A stretch of 64,000 nt of DNA from Combretum micranthum (GCA_024138025.1 JAMXBD010000065.1:1302001-1366000); one strand, 5' to 3'; positions 35,009-48,965 are shown, counted from the stretch's first letter. Program-made: numbers and translations. The notes: generated by a model not told the origin, from the sequence alone.

Positions 35009-37799
35009 TTTATAAACGTGTGAGTGTGCACGTGTGTTTGATCAATTTCAATTAGGAAAATATGATTAAAATTGATATGATGTAAATAGGAATTAAAAAA
35101 ATGCTGATTGGATTTATAGACATATGTAGATATATATGATTAATTAATAAATATTTGGTTCAACACACACACACATATATATTATATATATGTTAATCAT
35201 GTTAAATAGATGCATAATTGTAGATTATTTGATGTATTATTAAGCTGGAAATTTATAAATTTAATTGGATGATTAAATCTGGAAAATTTTGAATCAGGAC
35301 TGAAGCAGAACTTGGAAGACCTGAATGGGACAGATTTTGAGCCGAATTAGATGATCAAGTGTGTCAAACAGCTTAATAACTGAGTGAATTGTTGTTGTGT
35401 GTCGTGAACCGACTTAAATTAATGTTGAACAACCACACGATTTGATGAAAACACGTTGGACTACACTGATTCAGGGTTAATTCAAAAAAAAGTCCACTTT
35501 AATGGAAATAAGACGAACTTGGGTTGAACCAGCCTAGGATAAGGTACACTTAATAAAAATAAAGTTTGAATAATAATTTCAATGTGTGAAATGGCCTAAC
35601 GTAGCTTGAATCGGTATGTTTGGTGTTGAATTAAATCTGAACTAGTCTAGAATTTTTTAAATGTTTTAATTAAAATGGACTTAATTGTGTACTGGTCCAA
35701 TCTCGAGTGAACCGAACCACTATTTCCTTGAACGGAGCTTGGTAGGTAATTTTAGTAAAATATAAATTTATTTAGCTAAATTACAAATACTAATATTAAA
35801 ATGTTGAAATTGCTAAACTATAACTATAAATGTCACTTAAAATAGATTTTGGGCTAAATTCATAAAATTGGACTTAAACTAATAAAGTTAGGTCCATTAG
35901 CTATCGTTGGGACTAAATAAAATAAATGGAATTATATTAGGCTTCTAAAATTAAAACAAGATTAGGTCTAATTCGACTAAATGAGTTGAAAATGAGCTTT
36001 ATTAGTTAAAATGGACTTAATGATAAACTTTAGTTCTATTAACATTTTCTTAGCTATTTTGGCTTATTTAAACTTAAATGGACCTATTCTTTCTCCTAAT
36101 GGGCTTCCTTAGTGATTCTAGGCTGTAAGACTTAAAATCAAGCCAATTACCAAATGGGCTTAAATTTCAAATTATGGGCTCAATACCCATTGCTTATTCC
36201 AATTGGGTTCAAATCCAAAATACTTAAGTCCATTAATCATTTCTAGGTATTGAATTATCTATTAGGTTCGGATCTAATTTCTTGGCCCAAAAGCCCTATA
36301 AGACAATTAATGGGCTAATTAGGAAATACAAGGCCCAATAGCCTAACTAAAGACATAATTCAATTCAATTGTGCTTATATTGTAGTTGCACATGTATTAA
36401 TATAAACATAACTGGTGTTGCATGAGATTGGTTACTCGTTTACTATTTGATGATTGTTTTAGTTGACAACTTATTAAAATAAAAAATGATCACGCATTGC
36501 TTATAATAATTGCGTTGTTGTTTTTTATGAGTGTTTGTTAGTTGATATGGTCACTAAATAATATGGTATAAATCTTATTCGACCTTTAAGTAAAATGGAC
36601 ATGAATTATACGACAATAAAACTTACATTAGCATGGTATTTACGTCACGTACTAGTATCGATGTTTTGTGGTAATGCTTTGTTATGTCTAATGAATTTGG
36701 TAAAGGTTACCATTAAACTATTAGCTCCACATGAATCAAGTAGGCACCAAAGGATGTCACCTGAGTTGGAATTAGCCTTGAGATAGTTACTTAGTGGAGT
36801 TTCTGAGATTCTAAGGTGAAGTTGAGATTTTGATACTTATATATATAATAGTAAATAAGTTTGGAAAGCTTTTCTTTCCTTAGTTCTCAGTCTTTCCTGG
36901 GCGTGAATTACTAGAGTTGGTTCTTCAAACCCCCAAGAAGGGTGCAAATCTCCATTGGTTTGGATTCTATTCATTCAAACTATGCATTTCATATGGTTGA
37001 CTCTTGCATTGTATATGTTTGATGAATCAACTTACTTGAACTTGTTTGGATTGTGTTAAGATCAGGTTATTCACTAAGCTAAGTTGTGCGCATACTCCTA
37101 TAGATTGTTTGATTTGAGGAATCAAAAGAACTGTTTGAAAATCAAAGATAGAAGCTAGAAAAAGGAATATGAAGATCAAATATGGGATTAGAGAGAGTTT
37201 TGGATCTTATGTAAAGAAGTTTTTAGATTAGTAGTTGAAAAAAATTTTGATGTAATAGTTAGGAACTTAATGTAAGTTCTATGAGATGTAATTCTTGTTT
37301 ATATTTATATATATGCAATTTTTCTTATTCTAAATAACCTTTACTCTTGAAAGTTTAGGTATCTAATTGTTTATATTGTCAAAGTTAAAGTACCAAAAGG
37401 GATTCTTCCCTCAAAGATATAAATGGTTAGTTGTTACATTGTATTTAAATACGCGCATATGATCAAATCGTATGTGCTTGTGTTGCTGTCGTACGGGATT
37501 TCGACTCACTTTTATCCTTTTTAGGTTTTGATTGATTTGATGATAATTTCTATTATTATATGGGATATGGTATGGATTATAAAGAGTTGCTTGATGAGCT
37601 TAACGAGTTGGATTGTCGAGTTAGTTTTGTTTTTATCTAGAGCTTTTGTTATAATTTTCCGACTTGTATTTCTATTATGGGCCTTTTTGTGAGCCTAAGG
37701 GTTGTATTGGTTTTTCAGTTACTGTTTCTAATATTTTTCCTTAAGTATCATTTTGAGATATTTTTTTGACATACTTGATATTCACAAGGTTTTGAAACC

Positions 37800-37823
<24 letters not shown>
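35009..37823. mobile_element. LTR-like AT-rich DNA, unclassified
   Basis: No gene or retrotransposon domain is visible. Repeated short motifs (GGACTTAA, TGGGCTTA, CTAAAATGGACTTA) and the overall layout resemble the nearby LTRs. A CA/TA microsatellite lies at about 35162-35190 and a (TA)n run at 37799-37823. Boundaries are unknown. Confidence 0.3.
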
Positions 37824-37832
<9 letters not shown>

Positions 37833-40800
37833 CCTAATTTTTCCTATGGCGTAATTAAGATAATAATTAATATGTAAACATAGGTAAATTTAAACCATTA
37901 ATTTTTAGAGAGATAGTTATATGAAATTATAAGGTATGAATAATTAATAAATATCAATTTACATTAATAATAATAAATTTAATTAATAAATATCAGCTTA
38001 CATAATTATATGTGGCTAAATATTTTAAATTTTAATTATAACAATTGCATGTAATTGAATAGAATTATAAGTTAAGTTAATTAAATAAGAAGCTAAAGTG
38101 TATATGCAAGTTAAGGGTGCTTTAGTAATTAAATTGACTCATTAATTGACTTTACTAGTACATAAGCCTTGATTTTTGTCTCCTCTCTCATTTTTTCTTC
38201 AACAAGTTTCCTAAACCTTTCTACTCTCTTTATCTTCTTCTACAAATTGTTTCTCTCTTTAACTTGTTGAATAAGTTAAACACTCTCAAACTTGTTCTAC
38301 AAGATACTTTGTCTTAGTCTTCTTCTACAAGTTACCCTTTCTCCCTCTAAAAACCCAAATGTAATACCTACTTCTCTCTCTAGAATTCCACATTTAATCT
38401 GACAACAAAATTTAGAAAAATAAATTGAAGAATAAGAGGAGCTTGGGAAAGAGTAGAAGCTTCCACAACTTGCATGCAAGAGTAAAAGTAATAGTAGATT
38501 ATATTTTTGTTTGTTTTTCTATCCTTTTTGCAAGTAAATTCAAATTTCATTGCTAAGTATGGGTATAGATTTGATGTTTGATGAAGATTATGTGTTGCTT
38601 GAGTGTTTAGGTATTAGATTTATGTTTTAATTTAATTTTGATGATTAGGTTGTATATGTATACATGAATATGTGTTGGATCAATGCATGCATGCATGAAG
38701 ATGATTTTGATATAAGTTGATGGATGAATTAATGTTGAATATGCAAGAATATGTATAATATAGAGTGTTGGATTTACATGTATAAATACATGATTTTTAA
38801 TTTGATTTGTTAATTACATGCAATGATTGTGTTAATTTGGCTAATTAAATTATAGAACTGGATGAAATAATAATGTGATGAAAATATATAATTAGTATGT
38901 ATAATTGATGTTGGTTTAATATTGAAATTTATAATTATATGTATATATCATGTATATATTAAATGATGTAAAAGAATATAGACGTATTTGCGATATAGAA
39001 TAGTGTTTGATTCTTAGTGATATGAGAGTTGAAATTGGTTTGTATTTGAATTTAAGTTTACGGAAATTTTCTGAAAAATGTTTTGAATGTTCAGGAAGAT
39101 TTTCAAACCTCAGCCTCATATTCAAAGTGTTTTTTTTAATGAAAATTTAAGCTAGATTTTTAATTCGAGTCAAATCCAACCTAAAATGTGTGTGTGTGTT
39201 TCTTTTTTTTTAAATTTTTTTATTACTCTTGAAAGTTTATAACTCTAGGTTAACATGAAATTAATATTATACACATAAAATTTTAGATTTAGCCTATAAA
39301 TAATTGAATCAAAGTTGGTTTGAACTTGTAGAAAATTGGTTTGATCTTGCTAAGTGAATCTTAATTGTAAAAACTTAGTTGTGACCTTAAATTTTAGGAT
39401 TATTTAAAAATAATTATAAATGAATATAATAATATAAAAAAGTTAATTTGCTGAATACTAAGTAAAGGAAAAAAAATAAATAGAAAAGAACTTAAATCGG
39501 TTAAATACAATTGGTTCAATAAAGAATGTAATAAACCGGTTTTCACTTATCCTTTGGAATCGGTTTGTGAAATAAAACTTAATTGTTAATTGGACTTGTA
39601 ATGATTTGAATTTAATTTTATATAATTATATCCTAAATAAGTAATCAATCAAGTGGATTTATAAACTATTGGCTCTTCAGTGGATAAGTATGTTCTATGT
39701 CAATTTTCAAGTACGTAGTGACTTGCTTATTGCTTATTAAGATAGGTATCCTAGAATGAACTAATAATTAAAGATGGTCTAATTAATTACTTGAATGTAC
39801 TTATCGTCATTTAATCTAGTCTAGGGAGTGACGACCTTGCATGGCGGTACTTGTATGATAGTTAGGGACTCAGGCTACTAATGGTGGCTTAGTAGGTAGC
39901 CGATAGGGCAAACAATATTAGGGTAACATCTATTTAAATAAAAAAGAAGTAATATAGTATAGTTTACGTTTATGAGATTGATTGAATTGTATTATATTAT
40001 GGACTATGATAGGTAGAGATGAGTAGTGATTATGACCTTTAGATAAGGCTACTTATGTGGAATTTTTGCTAGGGGATAGAGTTCCCAAGTTGCTTGTATC
40101 AACCCCTTGAGCAATTTCTACTACTTAAGACCCTTAGATCCCCATACCATATTACTAGAGTATGAGTGCTCCATTGTTGTTTTGCTGTACTTAAACTAAA
40201 GATCTAAATTATTGGTTTTTGCATTTGCATTATAACAAGTGCATGTGATCATATTGTGTATGCTTATATTGTTGTTGTATTGAGCTTTGGATTATTCATT
40301 TCCTTTTCAAATTATGGAGATGATTTTTTTTGGATGCTATGAGCTCATGGACTATGAGTTGCTGATTGGCGAGAGACTAGGCATTTAGATACGTTGAATA
40401 TAGTATTAAGAGTATAGTATCTGTATGGTGAGGTTTCTTATGCATTAATGTGAAATTATTTTTGATGATTTAGTTATATAATTTTGTTAGACATTGTTAT
40501 TTATGAAACTTAATAAGGTTTTTTTTTTATTGTGAAATAAAATTGGTTAGAAACATACTTAATTAATGGCAGTCTTTGTGTATAACACGTAAGTGTTATA
40601 TGTGACGGAATTGTTGATACTCTAGATCTTATTTGGAACGTGATAATATATATTTGAGTTACTCATGAGAGTAGCATTTTGAGAAATCTTTGGTAAAGTT
40701 TATTTTTCTGCTGCTAGATCAAATAATTTTAAAACTTAATTAAATAATATCATAAGCTAAAACCGGTTAGTAATGATTATGGTAAATGAGTGGTTTATGG

Positions 40801-40874
40801 TAGCCTTTGTGCATCATGCGAAGTGTTATATATAGCAAAACTGAATACATCTTGATCTTATTAAGGACGTGACA
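37824..40874 (+). mobile_element. Probable solo LTR, relative of 24922-28661
   Basis: Starts TGAAATATCCCTAATTTT and ends TTAAGGACGTGACA (reverse complement TGTCACGTCCTTAA), an imperfect inverted pair like that of the 24.9-kb LTR. Ordered similarity to that LTR is clear at 39.77-40.3 kb versus 27.5-28.0 kb (GTAGCCGATAGGGCAAAC versus GTAGCTGATGGGGTAAAC; AGAGTATGAGTGCT versus AGAGTGTAAGTGCT). No target duplication is seen; the left flank is a (TA)n run, which may have obscured it. A sub-repeat near the 3' end occurs twice, at about 40563-40646 and 40797-40874. Confidence 0.6.
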
Positions 40875-40879
40875 TAAAT

Positions 40880-41656
40880 ATGTCACTACAAGTCGAAATA
40901 GCACTAACATAAAATACTTTCTTTGTTTTTTAACGGGTATAATCTATTGAACATATATGTAATTTTTCTTTCTTTTTTTTTTTTTCATTTCCATAATTTA
41001 ATTGGTTTTCCCATTCCTTGTAAAATTAGGATATCCTATTGATTTCATCGGAAAAATGGATACCTTTATGAATCCCTTTTTAAGTCCTTTGCTCTTTTGT
41101 CCTCCCTACTCAGACCGATCTGCCAACTTAGCTTTTTCTTGTGTTTGAAGTAATTTGTGTACGATATTTGGATTATTTTAGTTTTGTTATTGCTTATTTT
41201 GCAAATACAGAGTTAATAGCCATAGTGCATTTATTTTGACTAATAAATGGATTGTGTGATAAATTAAAATTTCTCATGCAAAAAATTATTTAGATATCTA
41301 GGCACACTTACTTATTGCTAGACCTAATTATGATAAGTAAGTTACACAAAATGTGAGGAAACATAAAACACAGTAACCTCTTTTGTAGGGTATTTAAAGG
41401 GTTTCTTTGGAGCTCATTTAAAGTTATGATGCACCCGGAACAAACATAAGAACTAGAATAGGTACTCTTACTAATAAGAATTAGTTTAGAATTTCCTTAG
41501 CAATAGTAAGTGGTTAAAAATTCATGTTACCCTTAATTTTAATATCTAATTAAGCTCTCCGCATTTGTCTAGTTAATTACTTGAATTTATTTCGAATATT
41601 GTATAACATTGAAAAGTTGTATGTTTGTTAAAAAAGAATAAAAATATAAGTAAATA
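40880..41656. other. AT-rich intergenic DNA, no gene seen
   Basis: No coding motif or repeat structure recognised apart from a poly-T run at about 40971-40985. Confidence 0.5.
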
Positions 41657-42685
41657 TATGAGTAAATTACACCAAAAGGTAAAATATCAACGTTTTAAGT
41701 GATTAAAAGATCAAAAGGAATTAATGTTTTACAAAGTGAAATAAATGAGATATTAACATTTCACATAATGGTGCAAACGAGCCAAGCCGAACTTTTAGAG
41801 GATTGAGCTCTACTCATTAAAAAATTTATTAAGCTCAAATTGAGTCGAGCTTGAACTAAGCCTAAATATCAAAGATTGCGCTTGAGCTTGAGCTTAGTAA
41901 GAAAAATGGGCTCAAGTTGTAATGGTAGCATGTGCAGCTTTGACTTCTAAGTAGAGGCATGAATCATTTTATAGTGCTGGATGGGGAAAAGGAAGTAAGA
42001 TGTAAACAATGTGAGACTTGTGTCAAGTAATGTGATACTTACATAAGAAATACAAGTTGCACATGGAAAGCTCAAGGAAGTTTCATGCATGCACATGCTA
42101 TATATGTGTAGTAACTTGTGCCATCTTTTTCTCAATTTCAAATTTTAAATTTCAAATGGAAAATTCCATTTGATAAATGTGCACCGCATGTTTTTTGACG
42201 ATAATAATTATGTTTTTATTACAGTTAAGTCTATTTAATATTATAATATATTATTTATATTAAAAATCGTATATTATATATTTATAATAATTATTTAACA
42301 TAAGATATTCTATCTGAATTAAACGAGCTTGTAAAGAAGTTCAAGCTCGACTCATTTACTTTACATGCTTAAGTCGAGACGAGCTTCAAACTAGTTGAGT
42401 TTAAGTGGCTCTGCTCATTTGCAACTCTAATTTCACAAAGTTCATTTGAGTTATTAATATTTGAATTAACTTTCAATTATCTTTTCTTAGTTTTCCCTAG
42501 TGGTCAACAATGGATATGTTACTTGACTCCTTTTGCAAAACGATGTTTTTTTTAACCTTTCGAAATGTTGATATTTTAAATTAATTTATTCCCAAATATT
42601 GATTCCTCTTTTTAACTACGAAATGTTGATACCTTAAATGAACTTACTTTTAAACATTATTACATATTCATGTAATTTACTCATA
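41657..42685. mobile_element. Fold-back MITE interrupted by an hAT element
   Basis: The left terminus TATGAGTAAATTACACC pairs with the right terminus, whose reverse complement is TATGAGTAAATTACATG. Arms contain repeated units around ATATTAACATTT and GTTCATTTGAG, as in the MITE at 18109-18488. With the hAT insertion and one target copy removed the element is about 357 bp, close to the 380 bp of its relative. No 9-bp target duplication could be recognised at these limits. Confidence 0.6.
41766..42429. mobile_element. Non-autonomous hAT-type element, 664 bp, perfect 8-bp TSD
   Basis: Left terminus TAATGGTGCAAACGAGCC; the right terminus in reverse complement is TAGAGTTGCAAATGAGCAG. Flanked by identical 8-mers ATTTCACA at 41758-41765 and 42430-42437. 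Both subterminal regions hold repeated GAGCTTGAGCTT or GCTCGA motifs in inverted arrangement, typical of hAT binding regions. It has no transposase frame; the open frame at 41947-42141 shows no known domain. It sits inside the fold-back MITE arm, so it is the younger insertion. Confidence 0.85.
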
Positions 42686-42689
42686 GAAT

Positions 42690-43513
42690 GTACACCTTTT
42701 TTAATATTAAATACCTATCAAATCCCTATAAAATTGAATTTACCTACACTTTACTTTATTCAATTTTTACAAAATTACCAATGAAAAATTTATTTTTCAA
42801 TATATTTATAAATAAATACTTTTCAAAACTTATTTTAAAAGTGTGTATATATATAAGTTTTTTTTTTTGCATCTCAAATCTCATACCTTAATCATAATCT
42901 CCAATATAATCATGAAATGGAAACATACAAGAAATTAAATTGATTAGATAATTTAACAAATGTCATACTTTAAATAGATATAGATTGGAATTAGAATAGA
43001 TACATAATAGATAAAAACAGAATTCAAATGAAAATATATATGTATAATAATCCAAACAAGCTATATCAGGATATGAAAATAAATACTTATATACAGATAA
43101 AACTTTTTTACTTAAGAGTTATTTTAATGTCCTAATCTTGGAAGTTGAAGTCCAAAATGAATATATTAATGTTTAATTGAATGTATAAGTTTAGATGATA
43201 TTGAGGAAAAATTTACAATCACTTACATTAGAAACAATATGAACATCTTATTAATAGTTTATTTTTTATTTAAAATTTATTTTAATCCCTTTTATTGATA
43301 AAGTTTAGCACATAGAGAAAATAAAGCCAATAGATCAATACTAAATGACTTTTATTGAATAAATCAGAAATAAAATATCGGGAATCAGCTCCATATAAAC
43401 AACACATAAACATACATAATAGTAACACTCAACAAAGCTTCACGGGTTATTGACTTATAATTTGATTGTTTTATTTGACATTTTGAGATAAATGAAACCC
43501 GACACACACTATT
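42690..43513. other. AT-rich DNA downstream of the O-methyltransferase pseudogene
   Basis: The last 100-150 bp may include the former 3' UTR of the minus-strand pseudogene. No other gene or repeat was recognised. Confidence 0.45.
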
Positions 43514-43807
43514 CTAGAAATGCTTCAATGATGGACACCAAGGCAGGAATTTGATTATATTATAGCGTGAAAAGCCTCCATCTTTTAGTATTTTCTTCCA
43601 TTCAACTTCAGTTCTCTCTCTTCCACTTGCAGTTTGAGTAGCCATTACCATATCGAAAGCCACCCCAATTTCATCAAACATATCATCACCATCTGGCTTC
43701 AACACTATTTCAACAATAATTACCCTACCATTGTTTTTTGTTATTGCCTTTCTGCAATTTCTCAAGATTTTTACACAATCTTCATCGCTCCAACTATGCA
43801 TTATTTA

Positions 43808-44351
43808 CTGCATCACAAATAAAACATATATAAAATCAATAATCATTCATTGTTACTCCATCTTCTTGTGAAATATTTCTGTTTGGTTCACAAGGAGGGT
43901 GGTGTATCATATATTAAAGCATTTTTTAATATGTCTTGACACTCTTAATTAGTGAGAAAGTGACATGTATCCAGTTACCAATAAAATATTTTAAAATTAG
44001 ACAAACAAAATATTATCCAATCACATAATTAAGAAAACATTGATTCCTACCAACTTTAATGTATATGTTCATTCACTTGTTTAATTGTATGATTTTCTAG
44101 GTTTATTTATTTATTAATATTATTACTTAATATGTATCACTTCCCATTTGCATAACTCACTAAAAGAAAGTTAGCTTTTGTTAGGTGAGGTAGTATTGAT
44201 TACTAAAAGCTTTAATAAGGTATTAAATTTATTATTTTAATGTTTAGATAATTAATTGTACATTTAGGAAAATTCAAGTGCCAAAGTGATATTATCTTAT
44301 AATATTATGTTCTTAAAGTTTAAATCGTGGATATTTATATGAAACATGTCT
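43808..44351. other. O-methyltransferase intron, part 3' of the Copia insertion
   Basis: AT-rich, non-coding. Ends in the minus-strand acceptor GATGCAG at about 43808-43814. No other feature recognised. Confidence 0.5.
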
Positions 44352-44356
44352 GTTGG

Positions 44357-44577
44357 TGTAGAGATATATAGATTTATTTATTTTATGTGTATATACAGTT
44401 AAGGTCCAGCTGTATTTTATTTTGTTATTTTTTTAGTTTCATATAAATAGTGCGGTAGTGTATTCTTTTTCAATAACACAGAAATATCTTTCTTTCTCTC
44501 TCAACTTGTAACTGTTTTGCTCTGTATCGAACATTCTTGAATTCATGGAAGTTGTATGAAGCTTCTTTCATTTCACA
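44357..44577 (+). repeat. 5' LTR of the Copia element (221 bp)
   Basis: Begins TGTAGAGATATATAG and ends CTTTCATTTCACA. A TATA-like CATATAAATAG lies at about 44440-44450, followed by CAATAACACAG. The same sequence with a few substitutions and indels forms the 3' LTR. Confidence 0.9.
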
Positions 44578-44590
44578 TGGTATCAGAGCT
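44578..44590 (+). promoter_or_regulatory. Primer binding site (initiator tRNA-Met type)
   Basis: TGGTATCAGAGC immediately follows the 5' LTR and is the standard plant Copia complement to the 3' end of initiator methionine tRNA. Confidence 0.85.
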
Positions 44591-44639
44591 TTTCATTGGT
44601 AAGATCCATCTTTGTTCTCTGTTTTGATTATCGGTTATT

Positions 44640-47600
44640 GCTGATACTACTCATAATACATAAGTTCAACCAATAAGTACAAATTCGTATTTTCTATCTG
44701 GATCTGATAACCCTAATATGTCGATAGGGAACATATTATTCAATGGATCAAACTTCTTGATGCAGAGTAGGTCGATTAAGATTGGATTAGCTGCAAAATT
44801 GAAATTAGGTTTTATAGATGGTAGCGTTCGATAGCCAAACCCTAATTTTGCTGATCATGCTCGATGGATTCAATGTGATAGTATGGTTAGATTTTGGTTA
44901 TTGAATTCTATGATACCTGTTTGCTCAGAATTATCTCTATACTCAATCTTCTTTGGAATTATGGGAGGAAGTGTCAGAACAATATGGACATAGGAATGGT
45001 CCTCAGGTTTTTCAGTTACAAAGTGAATTAAGTAATGTTCGTCAATTGAATCATTCTGTTGGAACTTATTACAATAGATTGAAGCGTCTTTGGGATGAGT
45101 TGCAAGCTTTACATGCTTATTCATCTTGTGAATGTGGACATATAGAATATTGCACTTGTCGAATGAAAGAGCGTATACAAGAATATGAAATGGAAACCAA
45201 GCTGATTTAGTTTCTTATGGGTTCAAATGAAGGTTATGAATCTGTAAGGAATCAAATTCTCTCCATGGATCCTTTACCTACAGTAAACAAGGCATATATA
45301 CATAGTGCAACAGGTAGAGAAACAAAGGCAGTTGACTATTCATCCTATGTCTGATGTTGACATTTCTGCTTTTATGTTAAATAGAACAGATGTGAACAAA
45401 GTTGGTTTTGATAGAAAGAAGTCCAGAGGAATTTCTAAGGGGTTTTGTAAACATTGTAAAGTTGAAGGGCATACTATAGAAATTGTTTTCAGTTGATAGG
45501 GTATCCCGACTGGTATAAAGGTTGGAAAACTGTTAAGAATCAAACTCGATCTGCTGCTCATTATGTTTCTGAGAAACCAGCTGTAGTTACTCCATTTGAC
45601 GTGTCTTTTGATGTTGGGAATAATATGTATGGAGAATCACATGTAAGTTTGGTTGATAGCATTTTTCAGGAGGTGCTTAAGCGTTTTGAGCATAAGCATG
45701 TGCCAGAGACTCCTTCAAATCTTGGTTTTGTGGGTAGCATTGCTTCTTCTTTATGTTTTCATACTTTAAATAACAGATCGTGTTGTTAGGTTGTGGACAC
45801 AGGTGCTACGGATCACATGACTCCCTTCCAAAGTTTACTTTCGGACATCCACACTTTGCCTCATCCTATAACCATTCAATTACCTGATGGGAGTTTAAAA
45901 ACTGTCCAATTAGCTGGAACAGTTCACTTAAGCTCTTCTTTTCATTTACAAAATGTGCTTTATGTGCAGATTTTAGACATAATCTATTATCTGTTCATAA
46001 AGCATTATCTGATAATCATTTTGTTATGGTTCCTGATTCTTCTTCTTTGATTTTCCAGGACCAAGTAACTAATACACATATAGCCAAAGCTAAAGCATCA
46101 AATGGGCTTTATATACTTGAATATGATATTAGTGGGAATTTTAGTTCTTCCGAGTCTACTGTAATTTCCTCTTTTTCTTCTTCCGCTGTGAGTCATTCAA
46201 AGAATTTGTCCTTGTTGAAATTGTTACATCTGCGTTTAGGTCATAGTTCAATATTTGATGAGACATTTAGATCAATGTAAGTCTCTTGACTTGACTGATT
46301 TTGATTGTACTACTTGTTATGAATCTAAATTTCATAGATTGCCTTTTGCAAGAAGTACTAGTCGTGCTTTGCATCCTTTCTATCTTCTACATGTTGATGT
46401 GTGGGGTCCTTTTTCTGTCACTTCAATTTGTGGAGCTTGTTATTTTCTTACCATTTTAGATGATCATACTTGTTGTACTTGGACTTTTTTGCTTCAAAAC
46501 AAGTCTCAAGTTCCTTCATGTCTACATAATTTCTTTAGTATACTCAATTCTCGGCTAAACCATGTGTGATACGGTCTGACAATGGGTCAGAATTTATGTC
46601 CTCAACTTGTCAATCTTTGTTTAAAGATTTAGGCATCATACACCAACGTTCCATGATATATACACCTCAAGAAAATGGGCGTGTGGAACGTAAACATAGA
46701 CATCTTCTTGAAACAGCCCGTTCTTTGAGAATTCAAGCAAAACTTCCTAAATATTTTTGGGGAGAATGTGCTTACTGCTACATACCTCATCAACCTAATG
46801 CCTTTATCCACTTTGAATTGGAAAACTCCTTTTGAATGTTATATCACAAATCTCCTACATATGATCACTTGAGAGTCATGGGTTGCTTATGTTTTGTTCG
46901 AGCAACTTCACCTACACTTGATAAGTTTGATCCTAAAGGGCTTAAATGTGTTTTCTTAGGATATGTTCATGGTCAGAAAGGTTATAAGGTGTATGACATG
47001 AATTCAAAGAAAATTCTTGTAAGCCGAGATATTGTGTTCCTTGAAACTTTTTCCTTTTGACAAGTTTTCCATGGATGCTTCACTTCCTTTAGACATTCTA
47101 TTCATGTTCCTATTTTATCACATCCACCTGTTCAGTTTTCTCTGAGGATCAGCATATTTCCAGATCTGTTTCATTAGATGATTCCGTTACTGATGCTGCT
47201 TAGAATGATTCCTCAAACACTTTTCCTTCATGTCCAAATCAATCCATTTCCTTGCATCGTTCTTCTAGAGAGCGTAAATTCCCACTTGGTTGAAAGATTA
47301 TGTATGTAAAGCTTCATCATGCTCTAGTTCCTCTTCCTTCCTCTTCTTTAGTACATCAAAATTCTGTTCCTTATCCACTTTATTCACTTTCTGATTTTCC
47401 TCAGTCTTCATCTGATTTCATTGCTTCCTTAGCACATGTTCTTACAACACAAGAACCTTTATGTTATTCACAAGCATGTAAATCTAAGGAATGGGTTATT
47501 GCTATGGATAAAGAATTAGAGGCTCTTGAACTTAATGATACTTGGGATTTGGTTGATTTACCTCAAGATAAAAAACCTATAGGCTGTAAATGGGTTTATA

Positions 47601-48965
47601 AAGTTAAATATAAACCTGATGGAAGTGTTGATCGTTTCAAAGCAAGACTTGTTGCTAAGGAATATACGCAAGTGGAAGGTGTAGATTACCATGATACTTT
47701 TTCACGTTGCTAAATTGGCTACTGTGCATATTTTATTTGCTGTGGTTGCATCATATAAGTGGCCTCTTCATCAAATTGACATCAACAACGCCTTTTTACA
47801 TGGCTTCCTTGATGAGGAAATTTACATGCTTCCTCCTCTTGGTTATATTAAAGCTTCTCCAGAGAAGTATGTCGATTGAAACGTTCTTTATATGGGTTGA
47901 AACAGGCCTCTAGACAATGGAATATTGAAATATCTCAATTTCTTATTCGGCGGGGTTTTGTTCAATCAAGTAGTGATCATTCACTATTTACTTGTTCTTC
48001 TTCTGATGTTTTCCTAGTTGTATTGCTTTATGTGGATGATATGCTGATTTATGGTAATAATGATGATTCCATCGCTGCTTTAAAGTCTGCTTTACATGAT
48101 GCTTTTACCATCAAAGATCTTGGACCTGCTCGGTTTTTTCTTGGATTGGAATTATGTAGATTAGACATGGGAATTTTGGTCAGTCAACGCAAATTTATTT
48201 TGGATATTCTCCAAGATACAGGCTTGACATGTTGCAAACCTAGTTTCTTTACCTTTGCCTTTGGTTTGCCATTACTTAAGGATGGATCTTTGGCGCTTCT
48301 GATCCTGCTTTTTGGAGAATTATTGGTCGCCTATTATATCTCACTCTCTCTCGTCCTAATATTTCTTTTGTGGTTCACAAGCTAAGTCAGTTTTTATCCT
48401 GGCCTTGTGAGTCTCATTATCAAGCTGCTGTTCATCTTTTACGTTACCTCTAAGGGGACTGCAAATTTGGGATTGTTTTATCCTAGTTGTAATTCTTTGG
48501 ATCTTCATGCCTTTTCTGATTCGGATTGGGGATCAGCATCCTTTGATAGAAAATCTGTTACTGGTTACTGTCTTATGTTGGGTCAAAGTTTGATTTCTTG
48601 GAAATCAAAGAAGCAAACGATAGTTAGCACTAGTACAACTGAAGCAGAGTATAGAAGCATGTCCATTATAGCTAAGGAACTTCTTTGGACTTCCTATATT
48701 TTGCGTGACTTGCGTGTTCCTGTTTCTTTGCCAATTCCACTATATTGTGATAATAAATCTGCATTGCTCATTGCTTACAATCCATGTTTACATGGCCAAA
48801 CCAAACATTTGGATATTGATGCTCATTTCATTCGGCAGCATGTTAGTACTGGTTTTATATAGCCTTTACATGTTTCTTCTTCAGCACAATTGGCTGATGT
48901 TCTCACTAAACTCACTTCCGTTGAGCAACTTCAGTCCACATGTCTCAAGTTGGGTCTTCAATCAG
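44640..48965 (+). pseudogene. Copia gag-pol polyprotein, broken by stops and frame shifts
   Basis: In order: gag (YYNRLKRLWDELQAL near 45070; a zinc knuckle CKHCKVEGHTIEI near 45450 whose last Cys is lost); protease (VDTGATDHMT, 45793); the pre-integrase HLRLGHSS and CTTCYESKFHRLPF; integrase core (LHVDVWGPF, IRSDNGSEF, PQENGRVERKHRHLLETA, 46390-46730); RT (CKWVYKVKYKPDGSVDRFKA, QIDINNAFLHGFLDEE, LYGLKQASRQWN and the active site YVDDMLIYG near 48030); RNase H (HAFSDSDWGSA, ISWKSKKQTIVSTSTTEAEY and HLDIDAHFIRQHV). The frame breaks several times, including near 44940, 45209, 45496, 46050-46280, 46560, 47700, 47876 and 48385. No intact polyprotein is encoded. Lineage within Copia was not assigned. 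Confidence 0.9.

Noticed and set aside
42688..42891. Open frame of 67 codons after the fold-back MITE
   Set aside because: Phe/Ile/Lys/Asn-rich translation typical of AT-rich non-coding DNA.
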